Shown piece by piece: positions 11,810 through 21,161 of a DNA stretch of 64,000 nt; the stretch's first letter is position 1; every line of letters begins with the position of its first letter. Position numbers and translations under genes: made by a program. The notes below the pieces were generated by a model. It was not told the DNA's origin. It saw nothing but the letters and a program-made list of their open reading frames with translations, and ran no database searches. This stretch comes from Cronobacter universalis NCTC 9529 (lineage in GTDB: Bacteria; Pseudomonadota; Gammaproteobacteria; Enterobacterales; Enterobacteriaceae), in assembly GCF_001277175.1 (NCBI RefSeq), contig NZ_CP012257.1, positions 744,001 through 808,000 of the forward strand. Direction: 5' to 3'.

Positions 11810-11829
11810 CCCGCCTGCGCGCAGGCGGG
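11810..11829. repeat. Perfect 20-bp palindrome between rapA and polB
   Basis: The palindrome has arms CCCGCCTGCG and CGCAGGCGGG with no loop. It lies after the polB stop and before rapA on the transcribed strand. No T-run follows on either side, so it is not a classical intrinsic terminator. It may be a remnant REP-type hairpin or a protein-binding site. Confidence 0.7.
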
Positions 11830-11894
11830 GTGTCGCAATCAGGGTGATGTGAAAAGGGCGCTATGGTACTGGATGCCAGGACGTTCGTCACGCG

Positions 11895-14255
11895 TCAAAA
11901 AAGCCCCATCTGCCCTGTCATCAGTGTAGCAAAGTCATCCTCCATGAAAGGCAGGATGCCGTCCGCGACGGGCTGTAACTGCTTCGTTAAATAGTGATCG
12001 TAGTCCGGCGCGCCCTGCTGATAATCCACCGGTTCCGGGCCGTTCATCGTCCAGACATATTTGATCGTGCCGCGATTCTGGTACTGCGCCGGACGCCCGA
12101 GGCGCGCGTTATGCTCATCGGCAAGCCGCGCCGCGCGAACATGCGGCGGCACGTTGCGCTGGTATTCGCTGAGCGGGCGGCGCAGGCGTTTGCGGTAGAT
12201 CAGTTGATCGTCCAGTTCGCCCGCCATCAGCCGCGCGATAGTGTCGCGAATGTAATCCTGGTACGGCTCGCGGCGAAAAATGCGCAGGTAGAGATTTTGC
12301 TGGAACTGCTGCGCCAGCGGCGTCCAGTCGGTGCGGACGGTCTCCAGTCCTTTAAACACCATGCGCTGGCGCTCTCCTTCCTGAATCAGCCCGGCGTAGC
12401 GCTTTTTACTGCCCATCTCCGCGCCGCGTATCGTTGGCATCAGGAAGCGGCTGAAGTGGGTCTCGTACTCCAGCTCCAGCGCGCTCTCAAGACCCATGCT
12501 CTCTTTCAGGTGACGCTGCCACCAGGCGTTGACGTGCGCAATAAGTCGCTGGCCTATCTCTGCGGCTTCCTCTTCGTTATGCGCCCGCTTAAGCCAGACA
12601 AACGTGGAGTCGGTATCGCCGTAAATCACCGTATAGCCCTGCGCCTCGATAAGCGCTTTGGTCTGGCGCATGATCTCATGCCCGCGCATGGTGATCGAGG
12701 AGGCGAGGCGCGGATCGTAGAACCGGCACGCGCTGGTGCCGAGCACTCCGTAAAGCGCGTTCATGATGATTTTCAGCGCCTGGGAGAGCGGTTTGTTGCC
12801 GAGGCGTTTGGCCTCTTCGCGCCCCTGCCAGATCTGCGTGACGATCTCCGGCAGGCAGTGCGTCTCGCGCGAAAACCAGGCGCCGATAAAGCCTTCCACG
12901 CTCGCTGCGGGTTCCGGCGCGCCCAGTCCTTCCACCAGGCCCACCGGATCGATTAAAAAGGTGCGGATAATCGACGGATAAAGGCTTTTATAATCCAGCA
13001 CCAGCACCGAGTCATACAGGCCGGGCTGCGAATCCATCACATAGCCGCCGGGGCTCGCCTGCGGCGGCACCGCGCCGAGATTTGGCGCGACAAAGCCCGC
13101 GCGGTGCATACGCGGAAAATAGAGGTGGCTGAACGCCGCGACCGAGCCGCCGTGGCGATCCACCGGCAGGCCATTCACCGTGGCGCGCTCCAGCAGAAAC
13201 GGCATGATCTCCGTTTTATGGAAGATGCGGGTCACCAGCTCGCAGTCTTTCAGGTTGTAGGTGGCGAGCGCGGGTTTATCCTCCGCGAAGCGCCGGTCGA
13301 TTTCATCCATGCGCTGCCACGGGTTGTCGATGGCTTTACCTTCGCCCAGCAGCTCCTGCGATACCGCCTCCAGCGAAAACGACGAAAAATTCCAGAAGGC
13401 GGATTTCAGCGCTTCGATGCCGTCGATTATTAAGCGCCCGGCGGCCTGCGCGAAAAAGACGCCGTTTTTAAAACCGTGCTCGCGCCACTCCAGCTCGCTG
13501 TTGCCGCGTCCAAGCCGCAAGGGCACGCCGTAGCGCCCGGCATGTTTTTGTAGCATCCGCAGATCGAACTGGATAACGTTCCAGCCGATCAGCACGTCCG
13601 GGTCATGCTTTGCAAACCAGGCGTTGAGTTTTTCAATCAGCTGCGGGCGGCTTGCGACATATTCCAGTTCGAAATCAAGACCGCGGGCGTCGCCGTTTTC
13701 CGGCCCGAGCATGTAGACCACGCGCGAGCCGCAACCTTCAAGGCCGATGCAGTAAAGCTCGCCGTGGCGGTTGGTTTCGATATCGAGCGACACCCATTTA
13801 AGCGGCGGGCGATAGTGCGGGTTTGCTTTCAGGCGTGCGTTAATCAGCCGCTCGCCCTGACGCTCGCCGCTGGCCCACACAGGCGCGGTGATAAAGCGCT
13901 CCATCAGGAAGCGTTCCGGCGGGCGAATATCCGCCTCATAGACCGTGACGCCGTTTTCGCGAAGCAGCTTTTCAAGCCGCATCAGCTGGCGGTGCGAGCG
14001 GCAGTAAAGGCCGCACACTGCCTGACGCTGAAAATCTTTCAGTGAAAGCGCCGCGAAGCGCGCGTCATTCTCCTGCGCAAGCAGGCTTTCGGCGCGCGCG
14101 CGTTCCGCTTCGGGTATAAACGCGACGGACTCCTGCGGCGGCAGGCAAACCCGCAGCGGCCCGGCATCCGTCGCGAGCCAGAATTCGATCTCCGTTCCCT
14201 GCGGTGTATCCCGCCAGTGACGGCTTAAAATAAACCCCTGATGCGCTTCAGACAC
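11895..14255 (-). CDS. polB: DNA polymerase II (SOS-inducible)
   Basis: Family B polymerase with 3'-5' proofreading, used for replication restart and translesion synthesis. The 786-residue product has the exonuclease motifs SLDIETN (Exo I, about 154-160), GWNVIQFDL (Exo II) and YNLKDCELV (Exo III), then polymerase motifs DYKSLYPSI (A), [12 protein letters not shown] (B) and YGDTDS (C). E. coli is 783 residues. The start chosen is a GTG at 14255, which aligns [19 protein letters not shown] with the family N-terminus. A LexA-type operator lies 55-75 bases upstream. Confidence 0.97.
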   Translation of the reverse strand: MSEAHQGFILSRHWRDTPQGTEIEFWLATDAGPLRVCLPPQESVAFIPEAERARAESLLAQENDARFAALSLKDFQRQAVCGLYCRSHRQLMRLEKLLRENGVTVYEADIRPPERFLMERFITAPVWASGERQGERLINARLKANPHYRPPLKWVSLDIETNRHGELYCIGLEGCGSRVVYMLGPENGDARGLDFELEYVASRPQLIEKLNAWFAKHDPDVLIGWNVIQFDLRMLQKHAGRYGVPLRLGRGNSELEWREHGFKNGVFFAQAAGRLIIDGIEALKSAFWNFSSFSLEAVSQELLGEGKAIDNPWQRMDEIDRRFAEDKPALATYNLKDCELVTRIFHKTEIMPFLLERATVNGLPVDRHGGSVAAFSHLYFPRMHRAGFVAPNLGAVPPQASPGGYVMDSQPGLYDSVLVLDYKSLYPSIIRTFLIDPVGLVEGLGAPEPAASVEGFIGAWFSRETHCLPEIVTQIWQGREEAKRLGNKPLSQALKIIMNALYGVLGTSACRFYDPRLASSITMRGHEIMRQTKALIEAQGYTVIYGDTDSTFVWLKRAHNEEEAAEIGQRLIAHVNAWWQRHLKESMGLESALELEYETHFSRFLMPTIRGAEMGSKKRYAGLIQEGERQRMVFKGLETVRTDWTPLAQQFQQNLYLRIFRREPYQDYIRDTIARLMAGELDDQLIYRKRLRRPLSEYQRNVPPHVRAARLADEHNARLGRPAQYQNRGTIKYVWTMNGPEPVDYQQGAPDYDHYLTKQLQPVADGILPFMEDDFATLMTGQMGLF

Positions 14256-14285
14256 GCGGCGTACTCACGTAAAAAACCAGGCGTG

Positions 14286-14329
14286 ATTATAGCCTGGTTG
14301 CGTCTGTTTTGCTGGGGTTTTATACAGGT
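14286..14329 (-). promoter_or_regulatory. LexA operator and promoter of polB
   Basis: On the minus strand the 20-mer ACCTGTATAAAACCCCAGCA (14310-14329) has the LexA form CTG-N10-CAG. From memory its core differs from the E. coli polB (dinA) box CTGTATAAAACCACAG at one base. A TATAAT -10 element (minus strand, 14286-14291) lies just downstream, so bound LexA would cover the -35 region. This supports SOS control of polB. Confidence 0.8.
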
Positions 14330-14339
14330 GCGCGGTGGC

Positions 14340-14388
14340 ACTGTAGCTTGCCCGCAAGCCCGGTAAGCGTCGCGCCACCGGGCGCGGT
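14340..14388. repeat. REP-like element between araD and polB
   Basis: A hairpin with arms GCCCGGT (14358-14364) and ACCGGGC (14377-14383) and loop AAGCGTCGCGCC sits between the araD stop and the polB promoter. It closely resembles the hairpin between araA and araD (15135-15160) and differs from the GGTGGAT family at 11-355. It may act as an mRNA end stabiliser for araD. Confidence 0.7.
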
Positions 14389-15084
14389 TTACTGCCCGTA
14401 ATACGCTTTCGCGCCGTGTTTGCGCAGATAATGTTTATCCAGCAACGTCTGTTGCATCTGCGGCAGCTCCGGGGCGAGCTGGCGGCAGAAGATCCCCATA
14501 TAGGCCACTTCTTCCAGCACGATCGCGTTATGCACCGCATCCACCGCATCTTTACCCCAGGCGAACGGGCCGTGGGAGTGCACCAGCACGCCCGGCATCT
14601 GGGCCGGATCGATATCGCGCTGGCGGAACGTTTCGGCGATCACCACGCCGGTTTCCCACTCATACGCGCCGTTGATCTCGTCATCCGTCATTTTGCGGGT
14701 GCAGGGGATCTCACCGTAAAAGTAGTCGGCATGCGTGGTGCCGGTCGCCGGGATCGGCAGCCCCGCCTGCGCCCAGATAGTGGCGTGGCGCGAATGGGTA
14801 TGCACAATGCCGCCGATCGTCGGGAACTGCTGGTAGAGCAGGCGATGCGTGGGCGTATCGGACGACGGCTTTTTCGTGCCTTCCACCACCTCGCCGGTCT
14901 CGATGCTGACCACCACCATATCTTCTGCGGTCATCACGCTGTAATCGACGCCCGAGGGCTTGATAACAAACACGCCGCGCTCGCGGTCAACGGCGCTCAC
15001 GTTGCCCCAGGTGAGCGTCACCAGATTATGCTTTGGCAGCGCCAGATTGGCTTCCAGCACCTGACGCTTGAGTTCTTCTAACAT
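14389..15084 (-). CDS. araD: L-ribulose-5-phosphate 4-epimerase
   Basis: Converts L-ribulose 5-phosphate to D-xylulose 5-phosphate, the last step of arabinose catabolism before the pentose phosphate pathway. From the ATG at 15084 the product is 231 residues, the E. coli length, beginning [20 protein letters not shown]. Zinc ligands are visible in [13 protein letters not shown] (His95, His97) and [12 protein letters not shown] (His171). The frame is open 16 codons further upstream but that part falls in the REP-like spacer, and GGAGAGAGGT directly precedes the chosen ATG. It is the third gene of araBAD. Confidence 0.97.
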   Translation of the reverse strand: MLEELKRQVLEANLALPKHNLVTLTWGNVSAVDRERGVFVIKPSGVDYSVMTAEDMVVVSIETGEVVEGTKKPSSDTPTHRLLYQQFPTIGGIVHTHSRHATIWAQAGLPIPATGTTHADYFYGEIPCTRKMTDDEINGAYEWETGVVIAETFRQRDIDPAQMPGVLVHSHGPFAWGKDAVDAVHNAIVLEEVAYMGIFCRQLAPELPQMQQTLLDKHYLRKHGAKAYYGQ

Positions 15085-15092
15085 ACCTCTCT

Positions 15093-15165
15093 CCACGCCG
15101 GATGGCGCGTCGCAAGCGAGCCTGCGAAACACAGGCCCGATAAGTGACGCGCCACCGGGCTCCCG
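15093..15165. repeat. REP-like element between araA and araD
   Basis: The 84-base araA-araD spacer is filled by an imperfect palindrome. Its outer parts are GCCGGATGGCGCGTCGC on the left and GACGCGCCACCGGGC on the right; the inner hairpin GCCCGAT / ACCGGGC (15135-15160) matches the element after araD. REP hairpins in this position can uncouple expression of upstream and downstream cistrons by protecting the upstream mRNA end; that role is inference here. Confidence 0.75.
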
Positions 15166-15168
15166 GGT

Positions 15169-16671
15169 TTAACGTTTGAAGCCGTAGTAGACTTCGTTCC
15201 AGCGCAGCGCGTCTTTAAACGCGGGCAGGCGGGTCTCGTTGTCGATCACGGCGAGTTCAAGGTCATGCATCTCCGCGAACAGGCGCATATCGTCGAGCGT
15301 CAGCGCCTGGCTGAAGACGGTGTGGTGCGCGCCGCCGGCCAGGATCCAGGCTTCAGACGCGGTCGGCAGATCCGGCTGCGCTTTCCACAGCGCGTTGGCC
15401 ACCGGCAGCTTCGGCAGAGAGTGCGGGGTTTCCACCGCGTCGACGCAGTTCACCAGCAGGCGGAAGCGATCGCCCAGATCGATAAGGCTCGCGTTCACGG
15501 CAGGGCCGGTGGTGGTGGAGAAGATCAGGCGCGCCGGATCGGCTTTACCGCCGATGCCGAGGTACTGCACGTCGAGGATCGGTTTTTCCGGCGTGGCGAT
15601 GGTCGGGCAGACTTCCAGCATATGGGAGCCGAGCACCATGTCGTTGCCGTTCTCGAAGTTGTAGGTGTAGTCCTCCATAAAGGAGGTGCCGCCTTCAAGG
15701 CCAGTCGACATCACTTTCATGATGCGCAGCAGCGCGGCGGTTTTCCAGTCGCCTTCGCCCGCAAACCCGTAGCCCTGCTGCATCAGACGCTGTACCGCGA
15801 GGCCCGGCAACTGTTTCAGTCCGTGTAAATCTTCAAACGTGGTGGTGAAGGCGTGGAAACCGCCATCCTCCAGGAAGCGCTTCATGCCAAGTTCGATGCG
15901 CGCGGCGTCGAGGACGTTCTGGCGCTTGTCGCCGTTAATTTGCGCGGCAGGGGTCAGGCGGTAGCTGCTTTCATATTCGTCCACCAGCGCGTTGATATCG
16001 CCTTCGCTGACGTCGTTAACCACCGCCACCAGATCGCCCACGCCCCAGGTGTTGACCGAGAAGCCGAACTTGATCTGCGCGGCGACTTTATCCCCTTCGG
16101 TCACGGCGACTTCACGCATGTTGTCGCCAAAGCGCGCCACTTTCAGGTGACGAGTATCCTGTTTCGATACCGCCTGACGCATCCACGCGCCAAGACGCCC
16201 CTGAGACTGTTTGTCCTGCCAGTGGCCGGTCACCACGCTGTGTTGTAGACGCATACGCGCGCCGATAAAGCCGAACTCGCGGCCGCCGTGCGCGGTCTGG
16301 TTCAGGTTCATAAAGTCCATGTCGATGCTGCCCCACGGGATCTGCGCGTTGAACTGGGTGTGGAATTGCAGCAGCGGTTTATTAAGGATGGAAAGACCGT
16401 TGATCCACATCTTGGCCGGCGAGAACGTATGCAGCCAGACCACCAGACCCGCGCATTTATCGTCATAGTTGGCGTCGCGGCAAATGGCGGTGATCTCGTC
16501 TGGCGTAGTGCCGAGCGGCTTTAACACCAGTTTGCACGGCAGCTTCGCTTCAGCGTTCAGCGCGTTCACCACCTGTTCGGCATGCTGGTTGACCTGACGC
16601 AGCGTTTCAGGGCCGTAAAGGTGCTGGCTGCCAATCACAAACCACACTTCATACTGATCGAAAATTGTCAT
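15169..16671 (-). CDS. araA: L-arabinose isomerase
   Basis: Isomerises L-arabinose to L-ribulose using Mn2+. The product is 500 residues from the second of two adjacent ATG codons, equal to E. coli. Active-site residues sit in recognisable segments: [14 protein letters not shown] (Glu306), [10 protein letters not shown] (Glu333), GSHMLEVCP (His350) and [10 protein letters not shown] (His450). The AAGGA ribosome site is seven bases from the ATG at 16671 and four from the one at 16674, which favours the former. The gap to araB is ten bases. Confidence 0.97.
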   Translation of the reverse strand: MTIFDQYEVWFVIGSQHLYGPETLRQVNQHAEQVVNALNAEAKLPCKLVLKPLGTTPDEITAICRDANYDDKCAGLVVWLHTFSPAKMWINGLSILNKPLLQFHTQFNAQIPWGSIDMDFMNLNQTAHGGREFGFIGARMRLQHSVVTGHWQDKQSQGRLGAWMRQAVSKQDTRHLKVARFGDNMREVAVTEGDKVAAQIKFGFSVNTWGVGDLVAVVNDVSEGDINALVDEYESSYRLTPAAQINGDKRQNVLDAARIELGMKRFLEDGGFHAFTTTFEDLHGLKQLPGLAVQRLMQQGYGFAGEGDWKTAALLRIMKVMSTGLEGGTSFMEDYTYNFENGNDMVLGSHMLEVCPTIATPEKPILDVQYLGIGGKADPARLIFSTTTGPAVNASLIDLGDRFRLLVNCVDAVETPHSLPKLPVANALWKAQPDLPTASEAWILAGGAHHTVFSQALTLDDMRLFAEMHDLELAVIDNETRLPAFKDALRWNEVYYGFKR

Positions 16672-16681
16672 CATCGTGTCC

Positions 16682-18394
16682 TTAATGTGTCAGGGCCGCC
16701 TGGCCTGCGCGCTCGGCAGACTGCGGGGTAGCGGCTGAAGGGAGATAGTGTTGTTCCGCGCTTTGCGACCATTGCTGGAAGCGGCGGTAGAGTTGTTCGA
16801 AGCGCGCGGCGCTCTCCGTCTGCGGTTGTAGCGTGCTTTCAATTCGGCTTGCCATCGCCTGCTGCGCCTGCGGGATATCGGCATGCGCGCCTGCGGCGAC
16901 CGCGGCGAAAATCGCCGCGCCCAGCGCGCAGCACTGATCGGAGGCGACGATTTGCAGCGGGCGGTTCAGCACGTCGCAGCAGACCTGCATGATCACCGGG
17001 TTTTTACGGGCGATGCCGCCGAGCGCCATCACGTTATTCACCGCGATGCCCTGATCGACAAAGCACTCCTGAATGGCGCGCGCGCCAAAGGCGGTGGCGG
17101 CGATAAGCCCGCCGAACAGCAGCGGCGCGTCGGTGGCGAGGTTGAGATCGGTAATGACGCCTTTCAGACGCTGGTTGGCGAACGGCGTGCGGCGGCCGTT
17201 AAACCAGTCAAGGATCACCGGCAGATGATCGAGCGACGGGTTTTTCGCCCAGGCTTCCGTAAGCGCAGGCAGCAGCTGTTTTTTGCTGGCTTCAATCTGC
17301 GGTTTCAGTTCCGGGTGCTGCTTCGCGAGCGTATCCAGCGGCCAGCCGAGCAGACGGCCGAACCAGGCGTAGATATCGCCGAAGGCGGATTGTCCGGCTT
17401 CGAGGCCGATGAAATCCGGCACCACGCTGCCATCCACCTGACCACAAATACCTTTCACGGCGCGCTCGCCGACGTCCGCTTTCTCCGCTACCAGGATGTC
17501 GCAAGTGGAGGTGCCGATCACTTTCACCAGCGTGTTCGGCTGCGCGCCTGCGCCGACCGCGCCCATATGGCAGTCAAACGCGCCGCCGGAAATCACCACG
17601 CTCTCCGGCAGACCGAGGCGCTGCGCCCAGTCGGCGCACAGGTTGCCCACCGGGATGTCGGCGGTGAAAGTGTCGGTGAACATCGGGTAGTCGAGATGCT
17701 GGTTAATCAGCGGATCAAGCTCATCGAAGAAGCTTGCCGGCGGCAGGCCGCTCCAGCTTTCATGCCACAGCGATTTATGACCGGCGCTGCAACGGCCGCG
17801 GCGAATATCCGCCGGGCGGGTGGTGCCGGAGAGCAGGGCGGGCACCCAGTCGCACAGCTCAATCCACGAGGCGGCGGCCTGCGCCACGGCGCTATCCTGG
17901 CGCGTCACATGCAGGATCTTGGCCCAGAACCATTCGCTGGAGTAAATCCCGCCGATGTAGCGCGAATAGTCCGTTTTGCCAGGCGTATGGCACAGGCGGG
18001 TGATTGCTTCCGCTTCTTCCACCGAGGTGTGATCTTTCCACAGCACGAACATCGCGTTGGGGTTGTCCGCGAACTCCGGGTTAAGCGCCAGCACGTTGCC
18101 GTCGGCGTCAATCGGGGCGGGCGTGGAGCCGGTGCTGTCAACGCCGATGCCGACCACGGCGGCGCGCTGCTCTGGCGAGAGCTCCGCCAGCACGGTTTTT
18201 AACGCCGCTTCCATTGATTCAATGTAATCCCGCGGATGATGGCGGAACTGGTTACGGGCCGCGTCGCAATAGCGCCCTTCCTGCCAGCGTGGATACCACT
18301 CCACGCTGGTGGCAAGCTCGGCGCCGGTGGTGCAGTCCACCGCCAAAGCCCGAACCGAGTCGCTGCCAAAATCGAGTCCCAGCGCAATAGCCAT
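16682..18394 (-). CDS. araB: Ribulokinase
   Basis: Phosphorylates L-ribulose with ATP; first gene of araBAD. From the ATG at 18394 the product is 570 residues (E. coli 566) and begins [20 protein letters not shown], the FGGY-kinase phosphate-1 motif. Further family segments are [15 protein letters not shown], the substrate region HKSLWHESW, the adenosine motif [14 protein letters not shown] and [11 protein letters not shown]. An in-frame extension reaches 18433, but a GGAG site is placed correctly only for 18394. Expression should depend on AraC-arabinose and CRP. Confidence 0.97.
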   Translation of the reverse strand: MAIALGLDFGSDSVRALAVDCTTGAELATSVEWYPRWQEGRYCDAARNQFRHHPRDYIESMEAALKTVLAELSPEQRAAVVGIGVDSTGSTPAPIDADGNVLALNPEFADNPNAMFVLWKDHTSVEEAEAITRLCHTPGKTDYSRYIGGIYSSEWFWAKILHVTRQDSAVAQAAASWIELCDWVPALLSGTTRPADIRRGRCSAGHKSLWHESWSGLPPASFFDELDPLINQHLDYPMFTDTFTADIPVGNLCADWAQRLGLPESVVISGGAFDCHMGAVGAGAQPNTLVKVIGTSTCDILVAEKADVGERAVKGICGQVDGSVVPDFIGLEAGQSAFGDIYAWFGRLLGWPLDTLAKQHPELKPQIEASKKQLLPALTEAWAKNPSLDHLPVILDWFNGRRTPFANQRLKGVITDLNLATDAPLLFGGLIAATAFGARAIQECFVDQGIAVNNVMALGGIARKNPVIMQVCCDVLNRPLQIVASDQCCALGAAIFAAVAAGAHADIPQAQQAMASRIESTLQPQTESAARFEQLYRRFQQWSQSAEQHYLPSAATPQSAERAGQAALTH

Positions 18395-18429
18395 CTTCAT
18401 ACTCCATGCGATAAACAAACATGGAGAGA

Positions 18430-18459
18430 ACATTAGTTTTACCCCATCAAAAGGGTCAG
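18430..18459 (-). promoter_or_regulatory. araBAD promoter (-35/-10)
   Basis: Minus-strand CTGACC (18454-18459) and TAATGT (18430-18435) are 18 bases apart, in the same arrangement as CTGACG/TACTGT of E. coli pBAD. The weak -35 overlaps the araI2 half-site, consistent with activation by AraC at I1-I2. Confidence 0.75.
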
Positions 18460-18493
18460 GGTGGATCCGCTGAACTTATGGACGAAAATGCTG
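18456..18493 (-). promoter_or_regulatory. AraC sites araI1 and araI2
   Basis: Two direct AraC half-sites are spaced 21 bp apart. I1 (18477-18493) reads TATGGA-N7-GCTG on the plus strand, close to the consensus TATGGA-N7-GCTA. I2 (18456-18472) reads TCAGGG-N7-GCTG with the GGATCC core also present in E. coli I2. I2 abuts the -35 of araBAD. Confidence 0.9.
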
Positions 18494-18506
18494 TGAAGCG
18501 AGAATT

Positions 18507-18522
18507 TGTGACGCCACGCAAA
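18507..18522. promoter_or_regulatory. CRP-binding site of the ara control region
   Basis: TGTGA-N6-GCAAA lies between araI1 and araO1, where CRP binds in E. coli. The first half is consensus and the second (against TCACA) is degenerate. It would serve both araBAD and araC. Confidence 0.7.
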
Positions 18523-18529
18523 TATTCGA

Positions 18530-18567
18530 TGTGGACATTTCTGCCGCGCTTATAGACACTTCGGTTA
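18530..18567 (+). promoter_or_regulatory. AraC operator araO1 (two half-sites)
   Basis: TGTGGA-N7-GCCG (18530-18546) and TATAGA-N7-GTTA (18551-18567) are 21 bp apart, matching the two halves of E. coli araO1. The site overlaps the expected araC promoter and would mediate AraC autorepression. Confidence 0.8.
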
Positions 18568-18688
18568 TGGATTAAAAAGCCTGACAGCGAAGGCAATACA
18601 GGTTATTTTCTGTAATAAAGCGGGCTTAAGCCGCCGCCGCTGTTCTGCCGGGCGCTCAGGCGCCTGCCGCCGCTGGCGAAAATAACGA

Positions 18689-18705
18689 TATGGACAAATG
18701 GTTTC
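18689..18705 (+). promoter_or_regulatory. AraC operator araO2 (distal loop site)
   Basis: TATGGACAAATGGTTTC lies in the araC leader, 29 bases before the ATG. From memory it differs from E. coli araO2 by one base. It starts 212 bp from araI1, about the spacing needed for the O2-I1 repression loop in phase. Confidence 0.85.
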
Positions 18706-18733
18706 TTCACTCTCGCTTCGGAGCGCCGTGAAA

Positions 18734-19579
18734 ATGGCTGAAACGCAAAACGATCCTCTGCTGCCTGGTTACTCGTTCAACGCCCATCTCGTGGCCGGAC
18801 TGACGCCGATTGAGGCCGATGGCTGGCTCGATTTTTTCATCGACCGGCCGCTCGGCATGAAAGGTTATATTCTCAACCTGACGGTGCGCGGCGAAGGGGT
18901 GGTGAAAAATCAGGGTAAAGAATATCTCTGCCGCCCCGGCGATATGCTGCTGTTTCCGCCGGGCGAAGTGCACCACTATGGCCGCAACCCGGAGGCCAAA
19001 GAGTGGTATCACCAGTGGGTCTATTTCCGCCCGCGCGCCTACTGGCATGAGTGGCTGAACTGGCCCGCCATTTTCGCCAATACCGGTTTTTACCGCCCGG
19101 ATGAGGCGCATCACGAACAGTTTTCTTCGCTGTTTCAGGCGATTATCGACGCCGCCCAGGGGCCGGGGCGTTATGCCGAGCTGCTGGCGATAAACCTGCT
19201 GGAGCAGCTGCTGCTGCGCCGCGTCGAGGCGATTAGCGAATCGCTGAAAGCGCCGCTCGACAGCCGCGTGCGCGACGCCTGCCAGTACATCAGCGATCAC
19301 CTGGCCGACAGCCATTTTGATATCGCAAGCGTCGCGCAGCACGTCTGTCTGTCGCCGTCGCGCCTGTCGCATCTCTTCCGCCAGCAGTTGGGCGTCAGCG
19401 TGCTGAGCTGGCGCGAAGATCAGCGCATCAGCCAGGCGAAGCTTCTGCTCAGCACTACACGTATGCCGATAGCGAGCGTCGGGCGCAACGTGGGTTTTGA
19501 AGATCAGCTCTATTTCTCGCGGGTGTTTAAGAAGTGCACCGGGGCGAGCCCGAGTGAATTCCGCGCCGGGTGCGAATAA
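18734..19579 (+). CDS. araC: Arabinose operon regulator AraC
   Basis: Represses or activates araBAD depending on arabinose. The product from the ATG at 18734 is 281 residues: N-terminal arm ([20 protein letters not shown]), cupin arabinose-binding and dimerisation domain ([15 protein letters not shown] to about 165), and a C-terminal two-helix-turn-helix domain ([20 protein letters not shown] and the AraC signature ending [14 protein letters not shown]). It stops 11 residues earlier than E. coli AraC (292), lacking the non-conserved tail. Twelve in-frame upstream codons overlap araO2 and were excluded; GGAG lies ten bases before the chosen ATG. Confidence 0.97.
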   Translation: MAETQNDPLLPGYSFNAHLVAGLTPIEADGWLDFFIDRPLGMKGYILNLTVRGEGVVKNQGKEYLCRPGDMLLFPPGEVHHYGRNPEAKEWYHQWVYFRPRAYWHEWLNWPAIFANTGFYRPDEAHHEQFSSLFQAIIDAAQGPGRYAELLAINLLEQLLLRRVEAISESLKAPLDSRVRDACQYISDHLADSHFDIASVAQHVCLSPSRLSHLFRQQLGVSVLSWREDQRISQAKLLLSTTRMPIASVGRNVGFEDQLYFSRVFKKCTGASPSEFRAGCE

Positions 19580-19695
19580 CGCAACGTGGGTTTCGTGTCA
19601 TGCCCGGTAAAGTAAAGTATGGTTAAAGAAGGATGGCTTGACGCAGAGCATAGCGCTCAGGAGAATCCTCTGTTCCACACTTTACCGGATGCGTT

Positions 19696-20466
19696 ATGGA
19701 AGCCTTTCTGGAACACTTTATCACTCAGTCAGTCGCCTATTCGCTGATTGCTATTGCGCTGGTAGCGTTCCTCGAATCCCTGGCGCTGGTCGGGCTGTTG
19801 CTGCCCGGCACCGTACTGATGGCCGCCCTGGGCGCGCTTATCGGCAGCGGCGAGGTCAATTTTTATGAGGCCTGGGCCGTGGGGATTATTGGCTGCCTGC
19901 TTGGCGACTGGATCTCATTCTGGCTCGGCTGGCGCTTTAAAAAGCCGCTGCACCGCTGGTCCTTCCTGAAAAAACACAAGGCGCTGCTCGATAAAACCGA
20001 ACACGCGCTGCATCAGCACAGCATGTTTACCATTCTCGTCGGGCGCTTTGTCGGGCCGACGCGCCCGCTGGTGCCGATGGTGGCGGGAATGCTCGACCTG
20101 CCGGTGCGTAAATTCCTCGCGCCGAATATTGTGGGCTGCCTGCTCTGGCCGCCGTTTTACTTTCTGCCGGGCATTCTCGCGGGCGCCGCTATCGATATTC
20201 CGCCGGAGATGAAAAGCGGTGCGTTTAAATGGCTGCTCGGCGGCGTGGCGCTGCTGGTCTGGCTGGCGGCGTGGCTGCTCTGGCGCTGGTGGCGCAGCGG
20301 TAAAACGCAGGATCGCCTCACGCGCTATCTGCCGCGCGCGCGTCTGCACTGGCTGGCTCCCGGCGTGGCGGCGGCGGCGGCCGTGGCGCTGTTCGCCATT
20401 CAGAGCCACCCGCTGATGCCGGTCTATCGCAGTATTCTGTGGAAAGTGGTGACCGGCGCTCAGTGA
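19696..20466 (+). CDS. yabI: DedA-family inner membrane protein YabI
   Basis: The 256-residue polytopic membrane protein (E. coli 254) belongs to the DedA/VTT family, members of which are implicated in undecaprenyl-phosphate or phospholipid scrambling and envelope homeostasis; the role of this member is not established. Family hallmarks are seen: the re-entrant segment with [37 protein letters not shown] and the conserved [21 protein letters not shown]. Several hydrophobic helices follow. Its last seven bases overlap the 3' end of thiQ on the other strand. Confidence 0.93.
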   Translation: MEAFLEHFITQSVAYSLIAIALVAFLESLALVGLLLPGTVLMAALGALIGSGEVNFYEAWAVGIIGCLLGDWISFWLGWRFKKPLHRWSFLKKHKALLDKTEHALHQHSMFTILVGRFVGPTRPLVPMVAGMLDLPVRKFLAPNIVGCLLWPPFYFLPGILAGAAIDIPPEMKSGAFKWLLGGVALLVWLAAWLLWRWWRSGKTQDRLTRYLPRARLHWLAPGVAAAAAVALFAIQSHPLMPVYRSILWKVVTGAQ

Positions 20467-21161
20467 GGCGTAATGCCGAGCAGCGCCGACGCGCTGGCCT
20501 CGCCGCTCAGCAACTGCGCGGTGGGGCCGTCCCAGACGATGCGTCCTTCAACGACCACCAGACTGCGCGCGGCGATACGCGCCGCATCTTCCACGCTGTG
20601 CGAGACCATGAGCAGCGTCGTGCCTTCCTCTTCGCATATCTGCTCCAGCAGCGTCAGCATCTCCTGACGCAGCGCCGGATCGAGTGCGGAAAACGGCTCA
20701 TCCAGCAGCAGAACGGGGCGCTTTCGCACCAGACAGCGCGCCAGCGCCGCCCGCTGACGCTGGCCGCCGGAGAGCGCGGTCGGCAGCCGCTCCAGCAGAT
20801 CGCCAATCGCCATGTTGTCGGCTATCGCCTCGACCTGACGCTTCTGCTGCGCGTTCAGCCGCAGGGCGGGCGAGAGCCCGAGCGCAATATTCTGGCGCAC
20901 CGTCAGATGGTTAAAGAGATTATTTTCCTGAAACAGCATCGATACCGGGCGTTGTGACGGCGGCGTGCGGGTGTGATCCGCCCGGTTGATAGTAAGCGTG
21001 CCGCTGGCGGGCGCGAGAAACCCGGCAATCAGGTTAAGCAGCGTGCTTTTGCCCGCGCCGCTTGGTCCCAGCACCGCCACCCGTTCGCCCTCGCGCACGT
21101 CCAGCGTAAAGCGCATCGGCAGGTGGTGATACAGCCAGGTGAGATCAGTCAGTGTCAGCAT
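20460..21161 (-). CDS. thiQ: Thiamine ABC transporter, ATP-binding subunit
   Basis: ATPase of the ThiBPQ importer for thiamine and its phosphates. The product is 233 residues from the ATG at 21161 ([18 protein letters not shown]). It has Walker [10 protein letters not shown] (about 32-40), Q-loop LFQENNLF, signature [15 protein letters not shown] and Walker [14 protein letters not shown]. The frame extends seven codons upstream, but the family start is MLxLTD. The start lies within the end of thiP (17-base overlap), consistent with translational coupling. Confidence 0.96.
   Translation of the reverse strand: MLTLTDLTWLYHHLPMRFTLDVREGERVAVLGPSGAGKSTLLNLIAGFLAPASGTLTINRADHTRTPPSQRPVSMLFQENNLFNHLTVRQNIALGLSPALRLNAQQKRQVEAIADNMAIGDLLERLPTALSGGQRQRAALARCLVRKRPVLLLDEPFSALDPALRQEMLTLLEQICEEEGTTLLMVSHSVEDAARIAARSLVVVEGRIVWDGPTAQLLSGEASASALLGITPH

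Noticed and set aside
16883..18202. 439-codon plus-strand frame opposite araB
   Set aside because: Shadow frame opposite a gene with all FGGY-kinase motifs; no ribosome site and no family resemblance.
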